A stretch of 33,660 bases of DNA from Chromohalobacter sp. 296-RDG (GCF_029889885.1 NZ_JARANY010000029.1:1-33660), one strand, 5' to 3'; counted from the stretch's first letter, positions 1 through 8,211 are shown. The notes: a model not told the origin generated them from the sequence alone. Numbers and translations are program-made.

Positions 1-15
1 GTTAAGGCAGACGCT

Positions 16-960
16 TTACTCTTCTGCCAGCACTGCCTTCAACCGATCGGGAAAGTTGGTGAAGAGGCCGTCGGCGCCCCAGTCGAGCAGTTGGTGCATC
101 TGGTCTTTGTCGTTGATGGTGTAGCTGTGTACCAGCAGGTCGTTGGCGTGGGCCTGCTCGATGAAGCTGGCGTCGATGACCGGTTCACCTTCGTAGAGGT
201 AGTTGGGGCCGACGCCGTCAGCGTAGTCGGCGATGACTTGGAAGTCGGCATCGCTGATGTTAGCCGGGCTGGGGGTAACGCCGGTCCATTCTTCGAGGGT
301 GTCGCCGTCTTCGCTGGGGGAGTACCAGAGCAGTTGGATAAGCGGAATATTGGGATTAAGGCCGTGGACTTCCTGCAGGCTGGCTTGGCTGAAGGATTGG
401 ATGACCACGGAGCCGGATTGCACCAGGCCTTCAGCCTCAAGCTTGCTGACCAGGGCGTCTTGAAGCTCGGGATAGTCCTTGGGTGACTTGGTCTCGATGT
501 AGTAGCGCACGTCCTGGCCGTAGCGGTCGATGATCTGATCGAGAGTGAGCATCTTGGCGCCGGCGTAGGTCGCTTTGGCGTATTTTGGGTGCGCTTTATT
601 GAACCAACTGCCGGCGTCGAGTGCCTTGAGTTCGTCGAGGCTGTGTTCCTTCACCGGCCCTTGGCCATCGGTAGTGCGCTCTAGGGTAGTGTCGTGGATG
701 GCCATCAGGTGCCCATCGGCACTCATGTGCACGTCCAGTTCGATGTAGTCGGCACCCATCGCGCGTGCTTTGTCGTAGGCGTACCAGGTATGTTCCGGTG
801 CGTAACCGCTGGCACCGCGGTGGGCGATGACTTGAACGTTATTGTGAAGATCCTGGCGCTGCTGTTCGAGCGCATCGGCTTGGGCGGTCATGGAGGCCAA
901 GAGCGTGGCGCTGCCGAGCAGGGCCAGCATGGACGAAAGCACAGGGCGAAGCGTTGACAT
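16..960 (-). CDS. glpQ: Periplasmic glycerophosphodiester phosphodiesterase
   Basis: The product hydrolyses glycerophosphodiesters to glycerol-3-phosphate and an alcohol in the periplasm. The N-terminus is a signal peptide (hydrophobic LLGSATLLASMTAQA). It is followed by the GDPD signature HRGASGYAPEHT, with the catalytic His and Glu, then YIELDVHMSADG and IHD, which supply the metal-binding Glu/Asp and second His. The C-terminal WGADGLFTNFPD is the usual end of the fold. Length (about 314 aa) fits single-domain GlpQ. The ATG at 960 is preferred because AAAGGA lies 6-7 bases before it; an ATG two codons upstream (966) sits directly against that AAAGG. No glycerol-3-phosphate transporter is adjacent, so it appears to be transcribed alone or from the small gene upstream. 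The family call is firm; substrate range is inferred. Confidence 0.9.
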   Translation of the reverse strand: MSTLRPVLSSMLALLGSATLLASMTAQADALEQQRQDLHNNVQVIAHRGASGYAPEHTWYAYDKARAMGADYIELDVHMSADGHLMAIHDTTLERTTDGQGPVKEHSLDELKALDAGSWFNKAHPKYAKATYAGAKMLTLDQIIDRYGQDVRYYIETKSPKDYPELQDALVSKLEAEGLVQSGSVVIQSFSQASLQEVHGLNPNIPLIQLLWYSPSEDGDTLEEWTGVTPSPANISDADFQVIADYADGVGPNYLYEGEPVIDASFIEQAHANDLLVHSYTINDKDQMHQLLDWGADGLFTNFPDRLKAVLAEE

Positions 961-1069
961 GGTCATCCTTTTGTTGAGTGTTTACGCAGCAATCTAACCG
1001 GGGCAGGTGACTTCCTGCAATTCGATGCCGACAAATGGTAGCGACCCGCATTGAGCGTCTCTCTATCCC

Positions 1070-1381
1070 TCAGTCCTCTTCATCCTCGATTGCAGGTTCC
1101 AGGGCGCGCTTGTCGTCGGGAAGGCGGACGACATCGCTGATGCTGAGATCGCCGTGGCTTTGGTGACGCGTGCCTTGGGTGTCGATGAGGGCGGCGACCT
1201 TGCCGATGCTGAGGGCGTCGTCTTCGCGGTAGGCTTCGACTTCGACGCGTACCACCATGCCTTGATAGCGGGCAGAGAGCATCATGCCGGGGTAGGGTTG
1301 GACTTCGTGCTGCTTGTCGCTGGCGTAGTGGCGGGTCACGCTGGCGTTGCCGGGAGCGTCCCAATCGATGTGCTTGTGCAT
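1070..1381 (-). CDS. Small acidic hypothetical protein
   Basis: A 103-residue protein that I do not recognise. It has no signal peptide and no membrane segment. It starts MHKHIDWDAPGNASV, is predicted soluble with mixed charge, and ends in an acidic tail (EPAIEDEED). The start is supported by AGGAG seven bases before the ATG, and codon choice resembles its neighbours, so it is very probably a real gene. It lies about 100 bases upstream of glpQ on the same strand and could be cotranscribed with it. Function is unknown. Confidence 0.65.
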   Translation of the reverse strand: MHKHIDWDAPGNASVTRHYASDKQHEVQPYPGMMLSARYQGMVVRVEVEAYREDDALSIGKVAALIDTQGTRHQSHGDLSISDVVRLPDDKRALEPAIEDEED

Positions 1382-1420
1382 GGCGGGCTCCTGTCGCGTC
1401 CGTGTGTCTCCACAGGGTAG

Positions 1421-1436
1421 CCCGCCAAAAGGCGGG
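1421..1436 (-). terminator. Possible weak terminator hairpin after ompW
   Basis: Perfect 6-bp G+C stem (CCCGCC / GGCGGG) with a four-base loop, between the end of the ompW reading frame and the next gene. There is no U-tract on the minus-strand transcript, so it may only be a 3'-stabilising hairpin. Confidence 0.3.
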
Positions 1437-1491
1437 ACGCCTAGGCTTCGTGCGCAAACGGCCTTTCGAACAGAACCTGTTGTCGCGACCT

Positions 1492-2121
1492 TTAAAAGCG
1501 GTAGCTGAGGCCGCCCATGACGACGATGGGGTCGATTTCCACGTCGGCGTGATAGTCGTTGCCGCCGAGCGTGGCGGTGGCGTCGCTGTCGATATCCAGA
1601 TACCAGGCGGCGGCGTTGAGCGCCCAGTGGTCGTCAATCAGCAGGTCGACCCCGACTTGCGCGGCGCCACCCCAGCTATCGTCGAGTTCGAACTCGCCGC
1701 CGTCGAGTTTTTCGTCGGAGAAGTGGGTGTAGTTGATCCCGGCACCGAGATACGGCTGCACGCGGGCGTCGGTGCCACCCAGCGGATAATACTGAAGCGT
1801 GAGGGTCGGCGGCAGATGGTGGATGCTGGCCATGTCGCTGCCGTTGAGTCGGATCTGATGCTCGAAGCGTTGCGCGGCCAGCAGTTCTACGCCGAGTTTG
1901 TCCTGGAAACGGTAGCCCAGGGTGAAGGCGAAACCGCTGTCGTCATCGGCGTCGATTGTCATGTTCAGCGGGGCGCCGAAGTCGCCGTTACCGCTCTACG
2001 GAGCGACCTTGGCGACACCGAAGCGTGTGTAGAAATCGCCTTGGCCGTAGGCCAGCGCCGAGGTGGTTGGCAGGAGCGTAGCGGTGAAGGCAAGCGAAGA
2101 AATGAGCAGAAGGTGGCGCAT
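1492..2121 (-). pseudogene. ompW: OmpW-family outer membrane protein, interrupted by in-frame TAG
   Basis: OmpW is an eight-stranded outer-membrane beta-barrel. Reading from the ATG at 2121 (AGGAG at 2129-2133) gives a classic signal peptide (MRHLLLISSLAFTATLLP...ALA) and the mature start YGQGDFYTRFGVAKVAP. Codon 42 (1998-1996) is then TAG. The same frame continues without a shift as SGNGDFGAPLNMTIDADDD through GVELLAAQRFEHQI, LTLQYYPLG, YLGAGINYTHF and ends GGLSYRF, with the terminal Phe typical of barrels. The alignment with OmpW runs straight across the stop: its first strand VRAGVAHVDP corresponds to TRFGVAKVAP. So only one substitution breaks a 209-residue gene. The ATG at 1962 could start only a signal-less fragment, unlikely to reach the membrane. 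It could be a recent pseudogene, a suppressed stop, or a sequence error. Confidence 0.85.
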
Positions 2122-2205
2122 GGGACGACTCCTGGGGTTGAGGCGAGTTGGCTTGAGGCGACTTCGGAAGCGGCGTGTGCTTCGTATGCATCAAGCCTAA
2201 ACCAA

Positions 2206-2230
2206 ATAACCACATAAAAAATGTGGTTAT
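2206..2230. promoter_or_regulatory. AT-rich palindrome upstream of ompW
   Basis: Perfect 10-bp inverted repeat (ATAACCACAT / ATGTGGTTAT) around an A5 loop, about 85-110 bases upstream of the ompW start. It could be a regulator-binding site in the ompW promoter region or a hairpin. I do not recognise the half-site. Confidence 0.45.
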
Positions 2231-2249
2231 ATGTCGCAGCCCCTTGGTT

Positions 2250-2299
2250 GTCGTCTTTGGCCCCAAAGACGACGAAGCCCACCGAGTGGTGGGCTTCGT
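2250..2299 (-). terminator. Tandem hairpins behind typA, probable terminator
   Basis: Two perfect inverted repeats abut. The first, 2272-2299, has a 12-bp stem (ACGAAGCCCACC) and a GAGT loop. The second, 2250-2273, has an 11-bp stem (GTCGTCTTTGG) and a two-base centre. They share bases 2272-2273, so the fully formed helices compete at their junction. The first begins about 25 bases after the typA stop and is the likely terminator. Neither is followed by a long U-tract. Confidence 0.6.
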
Positions 2300-2323
2300 G
2301 TTGCTGTCGAGTGCGGAGCGCCG

Positions 2324-4135
2324 TTACTTCTTCTTGGCGCGCTTACGCTCGTTCTCGGTGAGGTGCTTCTTGCGCACACGAATATGCTCGGGTGTGACCT
2401 CCACCAGTTCGTCGTCATCGAGGAACTCGATGGCCTGCTCGAGGCTGAAGCGGATCGGCGGCGTCAGCACCAGGGCTTCGTCGGTGCCGGCGGAGCGCAT
2501 GTTGTCGAGCTTCTTGGCCTTGGTGGGGTTGACCGTCATGTCGTCGGCACGGTTGTTGATGCCCACCAGCATGCCTTCGTAGACTTCGGTGCCGTGCTCG
2601 ACGAGCAATTTGCCGCGATCCTGCAGGGCGAACAGCGCGTAGGCCAGTGCCTTGCCGGAGAGCATGGAGACCAGCACGCCGTTGCGACGCTCGACGGAGG
2701 CGTCGGGCTTGAGCGGGCCGTAATGGTCGAAGCGGCTGGTGAGGATGCCGGTGCCGGAGGTCAGCGCCAGGAACTGGCCACGGAAGCCGATCAGCCCGCG
2801 CGCGGGGATGATGAAGTCCAGGCGAACACGCCCCTTGCCGTCCGGGTTCATGTTGGTCATCTCGCCCTTACGGTAGCCGAGTTCTTCCATCACCGCGCCT
2901 TGGTGCTGCTCTTCGCAATCGATGATGACTTCTTCGTACGGCTCCTGCTTGACGCCATCATTCTCGCGGATGATGACCTCGGGGCGGCCCACGGCGAGCT
3001 CGTAGCCTTCACGACGCATGCTTTCGATGAGTACCGAAAGGTGCAGCTCGCCGCGGCCGGAGACCTTGAACTTCTCGGGCGTTTCGGCTTCCTCGACACG
3101 CAGCGCGACGTTGTGGATCAACTCCTGCTCGAGGCGGTCACGAATGTTGCGGCTGGTGACGAACTTGCCTTCCTTGCCGGCGAACGGCGAGTCGTTGACC
3201 TGGAAGGTCATCGAGACGGTGGGTTCGTCGACGGTCAGCACCGGCAGCGCTTCGACGTTGGCCGGGTCGCACAGCGTATCGGAGATCGCCAGATCGCTGA
3301 TGCCGGTGATGCAGATGATGTCGCCGGCTTCGGCCTGCTCGGTCTGAACGCGCTCGAGGCCGAGGTGTGTCATGACCTGGCCGACCTTGCCCTTGCGGAC
3401 ATTGCCTTCCTTGGACATCACGCTGATCTGCTGCCCCGGGCTCACGTTGCCGCGCTTGATACGGCCCAGGCCGATGACGCCGACGTAGCTATTGTAGTCA
3501 AGCGCGGAGATCTGCATCTGGAACGGTCCGTCGCGCTCGACCGTGGGCGGTTCGACGATATCGACGATGGACTTGAACATCGGTGTCATATCGTCTTCGA
3601 GCGCGTCCGGTTCCATGCCGGCGACGCCGTTGAGCGCCGAGCAATAGATGATCGGGAAGTCGAGCTGGTCGTCGTTGGCGCCCAGGTTGTCGAACAGATC
3701 GAAGATCTGGTCGATGACCCAGTCAGGACGTGCGCCGGGACGGTCGATCTTGTTGACCACGACGATAGGCTTCAAGCCGCGATCGAAGGCTTTCTGGGTG
3801 ACGAAGCGCGTCTGCGGCATAGGGCCGTCGACGGCGTCGACCATCAGCAGCACGGAATCGACCATCGACATGACGCGCTCGACCTCACCACCGAAGTCGG
3901 CGTGTCCGGGCGTGTCGACGATGTTGATGTGATAATCGTGCCACTGGATCGCGGTGTTCTTGGACAGAATGGTGATACCGCGTTCTTTTTCCTGGTCGTT
4001 GGAGTCCATGATGCGCTCTTGCCCTTCGGCCTTGCGGTCGAGGGTGCCGGACTGACTCAGGAGCTGATCGACCAGGGTCGTCTTGCCATGGTCGACGTGG
4101 GCGATAATGGCGATGTTGCGAAGGTTCTCGATCAC
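2324..4135 (-). CDS. typA: Ribosome-associated GTPase TypA/BipA
   Basis: A translational GTPase of the EF-G family that binds the 70S ribosome and assists 50S assembly and stress adaptation. At 603 aa it has the family length. All GTPase motifs are visible: AHVDHGKTT (P-loop, about residues 11-19), RGITI (switch I), DTPGH (switch II), NKID, and SAL. Domain II, the EF-G-like domains III/V and the BipA-specific C-terminal domain ([12 protein letters not shown], then [11 protein letters not shown]) follow, ending in a lysine-rich tail. The start is a GTG at 4135 with AGGA upstream; translation then gives [17 protein letters not shown] as in other BipA proteins. It appears monocistronic, with its own -10 box upstream and hairpins downstream. 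Confidence 0.97.
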   Translation of the reverse strand: MIENLRNIAIIAHVDHGKTTLVDQLLSQSGTLDRKAEGQERIMDSNDQEKERGITILSKNTAIQWHDYHINIVDTPGHADFGGEVERVMSMVDSVLLMVDAVDGPMPQTRFVTQKAFDRGLKPIVVVNKIDRPGARPDWVIDQIFDLFDNLGANDDQLDFPIIYCSALNGVAGMEPDALEDDMTPMFKSIVDIVEPPTVERDGPFQMQISALDYNSYVGVIGLGRIKRGNVSPGQQISVMSKEGNVRKGKVGQVMTHLGLERVQTEQAEAGDIICITGISDLAISDTLCDPANVEALPVLTVDEPTVSMTFQVNDSPFAGKEGKFVTSRNIRDRLEQELIHNVALRVEEAETPEKFKVSGRGELHLSVLIESMRREGYELAVGRPEVIIRENDGVKQEPYEEVIIDCEEQHQGAVMEELGYRKGEMTNMNPDGKGRVRLDFIIPARGLIGFRGQFLALTSGTGILTSRFDHYGPLKPDASVERRNGVLVSMLSGKALAYALFALQDRGKLLVEHGTEVYEGMLVGINNRADDMTVNPTKAKKLDNMRSAGTDEALVLTPPIRFSLEQAIEFLDDDELVEVTPEHIRVRKKHLTENERKRAKKK

Positions 4136-4164
4136 GTAGGGATCCTGCTTGAAAATTGGGCCGT

Positions 4165-4170
4165 ATTATA
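4165..4170 (-). promoter_or_regulatory. Probable -10 box of typA
   Basis: A perfect TATAAT on the minus strand, 29 bases upstream of the typA GTG start. No good -35 is visible at 16-18 bases spacing, so the -10 assignment rests on the perfect hexamer and position. Confidence 0.5.
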
Positions 4171-4403
4171 GGGTCAGGTTGCCGACGACTGCCAGTTTGA
4201 TGACCGTTGCCAACAGGCGCGGCACGACAACAGTCGCGTTGGCGCGGCGATAACCGTGGCGCTATCAGGGACTTGGGGCGTTTTGGCGGCAGGACGAAAA
4301 TACGCAAAAAAATGGCGGCGCACTCGTCAATCGCCATTTATCGCGTCCTGATAGACGCGTGGCGTGGGGTGAAGCGCACCGATCTAAAAGGGCTATTCAC
4401 TCA

Positions 4404-4502
4404 TCAAAGGTGCCCAAGGAGACAATCATAGAGACGTCCCGCGCTGCTGGCAACGGCTTGCGTGATCTGGAAGCGCGAAAGCGTTGCTACGTTCGAGAAG
4501 TG
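4404..4502 (-). pseudogene. Remnant of the 3' end of a deacetylase-fold gene
   Basis: Read on the minus strand to the TGA at 4404-4406, the last residues are RFQITQAVASSAGRLYDCLL then GHL. The intact gene at 6801-7793 ends RFPITQPVASSTGRLYDYLL then GQL. At DNA level 4411-4477 and 6808-6874 align without gaps, about four in five bases identical, including both reading frames. Upstream of the Arg the similarity fades. No start codon or catalytic core remains. It is therefore a decayed C-terminal scrap of a paralogue or of a duplicated copy, in the same orientation as the intact gene, so that the TonB receptor lies between the two. Confidence 0.8.
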
Positions 4503-4528
4503 CGACCCTTGAATATCGAATTTTTTTA

Positions 4529-4546
4529 GTTACGATATAACATCTC
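4529..4546 (+). promoter_or_regulatory. Putative Zur (zinc uptake regulator) box
   Basis: GTTACGATATAACATCTC matches the right-hand 18 bases of the gammaproteobacterial Zur consensus (GTTATANTATAACATTTC) at all but three of its defined positions. It overlaps the probable -10 element and lies 28 bases before the receptor start. The outer left arm is poor. Zur with zinc would be expected to block transcription here. Assignment is by consensus only. Confidence 0.6.
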
Positions 4547-4574
4547 AAATATACCATCAAAAACAGGTTCAACA

Positions 4575-6713
4575 ATGTGTTCAGGGGAACGGCGTGCGGC
4601 AGGTGTCCTTATCGGGGCGCTTATCTTGAATGTGTCGGTGGCATCGAATGTCGTGATGGCGACGCCAGGTAGCGAATCGCAGACACTTGAGCCCGTCACT
4701 GTGACGGGCGCGCCCTTGCCGGGTAATCCGTTATTGCAGGCGGCCGATGTCGATGTGGTTGACTCCGGTGAGATGGAAGCCAAGGGCGCCACTAACATCG
4801 GTGAGGCGCTCGAGTCGCAGGCAGGGGTCAATGCGATCAGTACCGGCAATAGTGTGGGCAAACCGGTGATCCGTGGCCTCTCCGGCGAGCGGATCAAGAT
4901 GCTCAACAATGGAATCGGGGTCGATCACCAACAATATGGTGTTCGCCATATGCCGACGACCGATACGTTCCTGCTGAACCGCGTCGAGGTGGTACGCGGG
5001 GCGTCGAGCGTGCTCTATGGTTCGAGCGCCTTAGGCGGCGCCATCAATATGCTCTCTTCGGAAATCGCCTGGGAGACGCCTGTCCAAGGGGAAACGCTCA
5101 CGCGTTACTCCAGTAATAATGGCCAGTGGGACACCGGTATCAAGGCGACGGGCGGAAATGGTCGGTTGGGTTATTCGCTGGGCCTCATTCGTCGTGACGG
5201 TGGCAATATCCAGACCCCCAACGAGGCGACGCATTTTCCACCGCCGCCCTCAAAGGGATTGCGTGATGCCCCTGCGTATACGGGTGAGCTCGACGACACC
5301 AACTTCAACCAAGTCAACGGGGAGCTAGCGCTGGGCTTTCGGGATGACGACGGCGGTACTTGGACGGCACGTTATTCCCGCTTCAATGATGAACATAACT
5401 TCTTGCTGCCGCCGCCGGCTGGGCAGTTACCTCCCTCGGCAGGTGCGGAAGGCGTCGGGCAGTACATCGACAACCAGCAACTCGAGCTTTCCGGCGAGAA
5501 GCGAGTCGATGGGATAACTTGGAAGCCGCAACTCGTCTGGCAGAATAACCGGCGTCGCTCCAACGCAGGTGGACGTTCGCGCGCGGACGGTTTCGATGAC
5601 GCCATCGATGTCGAGTTCGATCAGTACACTGCACGCCTCGAAGGACAGCACGGGCCCTTTGCTGGATTGGACGGTGGTACGGTGGGCGTCGAATACACGC
5701 ACAAGGATCAAGTATCACGTGGCACGACGCAGCTGTCGCCCGGTGGCACGGTCGACAATGTGGCTGCTTTCGCCTTCGAGGAAAAGCGGTTCGGGGATCT
5801 CTTGCTGCAGGCGGGGCTGCGCTATGACCATCATCGAATCGAGGGGAAGGCGTCCAAGACGGCTAACCCTTCCCAGAACGTCACCGATGCTGAGAGCCAA
5901 AGCTACGATGTCGTGACCGGTTCACTGGGCGGTATCTATTCATTTACCGATAATCTCTCTCTGGCAGCCAACGCGGGACGTGGATTTCGCGCGCCCAGCC
6001 TTTTTGAGCTGTATGTTGCCGGCAAGCATGGGGGAGTGGCCGCTTTTCAGCGTGGCAACCCTGATCTCGATCCAGAGACCTCGCTCAACACCGATCTCTC
6101 GCTGCGCTGGGCATCGAGCACGACACGCGCCAATGCAACCGTTTATCGCAACGTGATCGACGATTATATTTTTCCCCGTGATACCGGCGAGTCACGGGGA
6201 GGATCGCCGGTCTTCGCTTACGCTCAGACCGACGCCATACTGCGCGGCGTGGAGTTGTCCATCGAGCAGGATGTCACGCGTCAGCTGACGCTCTCAGCGG
6301 CGGCGGAAACCGTTAACGGTGAACGGCGTGACAATGGTGACGATTTGCCCTTGTTGCCCGCCGACAACATGCGTGTCGGTGCTCGTTTCGCGCCACAAGG
6401 GGAAGGGTGGGCGCGTAATCCGTATACATCCTTGACGGTTCGTCGCTACGCCTCGAAGGATGCAGCGCCCGGTGAACCCTTCAGCCAGTTCGACGATGCC
6501 CCCTTTGGCAGTGCTTCGACCGATGGTTACACCCTGGTCGATCTCGGCGCGGGGATCGCGCCACGTGTTGGCGGGCAAGTGCTCCATCTGGATCTTGCTG
6601 TCCATAACCTCTTTGATGAGGATTATCGTGGATTTCTCGATACTTATAAGGGCTACGCGCTCTCCCCAGGGCGCGACATCCGCCTGACCGCACGTCTGGA
6701 TTTTGGGGTCTGA
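4575..6713 (+). CDS. TonB-dependent outer membrane receptor, probably zinc-related (ZnuD-like)
   Basis: An outer-membrane, energy-coupled importer of 712 residues. It has a signal peptide (GVLIGALILNVSVASNVVMA), a TonB-box-like segment (LEPVTVTGAP), a plug domain (residues about 50-160) with PVIRGLSGERIKMLNNG and VEVVRGASSVLYGSSALGGA, and a 22-strand-type barrel with the C-terminal signature DLAVHNLFDEDYRGF ending ARLDFGV. The plug motif resembles that of ZnuD and related zinc receptors, and the Zur-like box at 4529-4546 supports zinc-controlled expression. Extracellular loops are proline-rich (FPPPPSKG, LLPPPAGQLPPS), not the His-rich loops seen in some ZnuD proteins. The RBS before the ATG is weak (AGGTT). 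It is transcribed alone and converges on the next gene. The receptor call is firm; the substrate is inference. Confidence 0.9.
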   Translation: MCSGERRAAGVLIGALILNVSVASNVVMATPGSESQTLEPVTVTGAPLPGNPLLQAADVDVVDSGEMEAKGATNIGEALESQAGVNAISTGNSVGKPVIRGLSGERIKMLNNGIGVDHQQYGVRHMPTTDTFLLNRVEVVRGASSVLYGSSALGGAINMLSSEIAWETPVQGETLTRYSSNNGQWDTGIKATGGNGRLGYSLGLIRRDGGNIQTPNEATHFPPPPSKGLRDAPAYTGELDDTNFNQVNGELALGFRDDDGGTWTARYSRFNDEHNFLLPPPAGQLPPSAGAEGVGQYIDNQQLELSGEKRVDGITWKPQLVWQNNRRRSNAGGRSRADGFDDAIDVEFDQYTARLEGQHGPFAGLDGGTVGVEYTHKDQVSRGTTQLSPGGTVDNVAAFAFEEKRFGDLLLQAGLRYDHHRIEGKASKTANPSQNVTDAESQSYDVVTGSLGGIYSFTDNLSLAANAGRGFRAPSLFELYVAGKHGGVAAFQRGNPDLDPETSLNTDLSLRWASSTTRANATVYRNVIDDYIFPRDTGESRGGSPVFAYAQTDAILRGVELSIEQDVTRQLTLSAAAETVNGERRDNGDDLPLLPADNMRVGARFAPQGEGWARNPYTSLTVRRYASKDAAPGEPFSQFDDAPFGSASTDGYTLVDLGAGIAPRVGGQVLHLDLAVHNLFDEDYRGFLDTYKGYALSPGRDIRLTARLDFGV

Positions 6714-6800
6714 GGGCGTTATAGACTTGCATGCAAAAGGTCAGCGGCGTGCGGGGTTGTAGGCGTGTGGCAGGCCCGTGAGTGTGATGCACGCGCTGCT

Positions 6801-7793
6801 TTAAAGTTGCCCCAAAAGATAGTCGTATAAACGTCCCGTGCTGCTGGCAACGGGTTGCGTGATCGGGAAGCGTGGCAATGCCAACGGGTCGTCGCGGTGC
6901 GAGAGCCAGCCGGCATGGCTATGCAGGGCTTCCTGAACGCCACAGCGCTGGGCCAGTTGTCGTACACGGAGCGAAGCTTCCGGCTGTGGATAGGCGAAAT
7001 AAGACAATGGGTCGCGGCATAGCACGCTGAGTTGGCGACGCGATTGGCGAATTTGCCATTGGATCTGACGATCGTCGAGCGTCTCTAACGGTGTGGCGGC
7101 GACGCCGCGCGTGCCGAAACGCACCAGGCCGTTGCTCTCCAAGCGGCGCACGCTGAACGGGTCGAGCGTTTGGGGGGCGATATCGAGCTCGGTACCCAGC
7201 GCCGAACCGAGCCGCGCTAGCGTCAATGGGGCGGCCTGCTGCGCGAGTCGCTCGAGATAGTCGTGCACGGCGCTGCTGTAAGCGGTATTAGGGTGGTTGG
7301 GTCGTGGCGGTGGCAGCGGGAGCCCGGCATCGCCGAGACATTCGCGAACGCGCATGGGCTGGAGACCGTCCCAGAGGATGTCGCCGAGGGCCATCCGCCA
7401 ATCGCCTTGTGAACGGCCTGTATCGCCCGTATTCAGAAACATGCTGGCCGGCAATGCCAGGCGCTCGAGTTGCCGTAGCGCGACCTCCGCAGTGTCGCGC
7501 CAGCCGCCGTCGAAGGTCAGCGCGATGCGTGGCACCGGGTCGCGATGCAAACGGCGGGTGCTGGCCAGGGAAACGATCTGAGCGTGATCGGTGAGGTGGT
7601 CGAGCAGCCGTCGAAAGCTTTCTGGGCCGAGGCAATAGGGCGCCCGGTGGGGCAGGCGTGCGGCGGCTTCGTCGGACAGTACGCGCTGTATGACCAGGAT
7701 CGCACTGCGTCCGCGAAGCGGCTCGTTCAGGCTGCGTCGCCAGTGCCCGCGCAGGCGCTGCACGACGTCATGGGCAAGGCTGAGATGACTCAT
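6801..7793 (-). CDS. Polysaccharide deacetylase-fold protein lacking catalytic residues
   Basis: A 330-residue cytoplasmic-looking protein with no signal peptide. Residues 89-100 (RIALTFDGGWRD) match NodB motif 1, TFDDG, but the second Asp, a metal ligand, is Gly96. The motif 2 region (residues 226-236, FGTRGVAATPL) aligns with FGxHTxxHPxL, but both metal-binding histidines are replaced (Arg229, Ala233). YFAYPQPEAS (265-274) fits motif 3. The fold therefore seems retained and the activity lost. A roughly 130-residue insertion separates motifs 1 and 2. The start at 7793 is chosen over an upstream ATG (7832) because GGAGG lies nine bases before it. A scrap of its 3' end occurs at 4404-4502. It may bind carbohydrate or act as a regulator; function is unknown. 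Confidence 0.7.
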   Translation of the reverse strand: MSHLSLAHDVVQRLRGHWRRSLNEPLRGRSAILVIQRVLSDEAAARLPHRAPYCLGPESFRRLLDHLTDHAQIVSLASTRRLHRDPVPRIALTFDGGWRDTAEVALRQLERLALPASMFLNTGDTGRSQGDWRMALGDILWDGLQPMRVRECLGDAGLPLPPPRPNHPNTAYSSAVHDYLERLAQQAAPLTLARLGSALGTELDIAPQTLDPFSVRRLESNGLVRFGTRGVAATPLETLDDRQIQWQIRQSRRQLSVLCRDPLSYFAYPQPEASLRVRQLAQRCGVQEALHSHAGWLSHRDDPLALPRFPITQPVASSTGRLYDYLLGQL

Positions 7794-8016
7794 GGCGTGT
7801 CCCTCCGCACTTCTGGTTGCTCGATGTGCCAAGCGTTGTTGCCGTGGTGACGTCCTGTCGCGAACGGCAAAGATCTCCTTTGGGGCATGATGTTGTGATG
7901 GCGGTTACGCTATCTATCAGCATATCTCGTTGTCTCGATTTAGCCAGTCAGCCTTGGTGAATAAATCGACAGAATGTTGCCAGCGTCGCGTCGGTGAGCA
8001 GTCGGCCATAGGGCTG

Positions 8017-8033
8017 TGCACTATTTTGGTTCA
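8017..8033 (+). promoter_or_regulatory. NtrC enhancer site 1 of glnA
   Basis: TGCACTATTTTGGTTCA matches the NtrC dyad consensus (TGCACYAWWTTGGTGCA) at all but one position. It lies about 165 bases upstream of the -24 element, a normal enhancer distance for sigma-54 promoters. Confidence 0.85.
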
Positions 8034-8047
8034 CATGGGGTGTTCTT

Positions 8048-8064
8048 TGCACCGAATTGAGGCG
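8048..8064 (+). promoter_or_regulatory. NtrC enhancer site 2 of glnA
   Basis: TGCACCGAATTGAGGCG keeps the left half-site and centre of the NtrC consensus (about 13 of 17). It starts 31 bases after site 1, close to three helical turns, as in the paired NtrC sites of the enteric glnA promoter. Confidence 0.6.
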
Positions 8065-8195
8065 CTGGTGATGCTTGTGCACTTATATGTGGCGTACTTA
8101 GCGCCAAAGTGGTGCTGGTCGATGCGCCAAGACGGTCTATTTTTTTCTTTATGGATCATGCAGTTATCGCAGGCGCACTCAGATGGCTCAGTGGT

Positions 8196-8211
8196 TGGCA
8201 TGCCTTCTGCA
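8196..8211 (+). promoter_or_regulatory. Sigma-54 (-24/-12) promoter of glnA
   Basis: TGGCATGCCTTCTGCA has the invariant GG (8197-8198) and GC (8209-8210) separated by ten bases and matches TGGCAC-N5-TTGCA at nearly every defined position. Transcription should start near 8222, giving a leader of about 100 bases. Confidence 0.8.

Larger units (their letters stand above)
4136..4574. other. Intergenic region typA / TonB receptor
   Basis: A 439-base divergent intergenic region. Its left side holds the typA promoter. Positions 4200-4400 show nothing I can name. 4404-4502 holds a decayed copy of the 3' end of the gene at 6801-7793. 4509-4546 is AT-rich with a promoter and a Zur-like box. A possible sigma-70 promoter for the receptor is TTGAAT (4509-4514), 16 bases, TACGAT (4531-4536). 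Confidence 0.6.

Noticed and set aside
1003-1018. Small palindrome GCAGG-N6-CCTGC upstream of glpQ
   Set aside because: Arms of only five bases in GC-rich DNA; no supporting context.
2231-4171. Very long plus-strand open frame opposite typA
   Set aside because: It is the complement of a highly conserved GTPase gene with strong third-position GC bias; no domain, no ribosome site.
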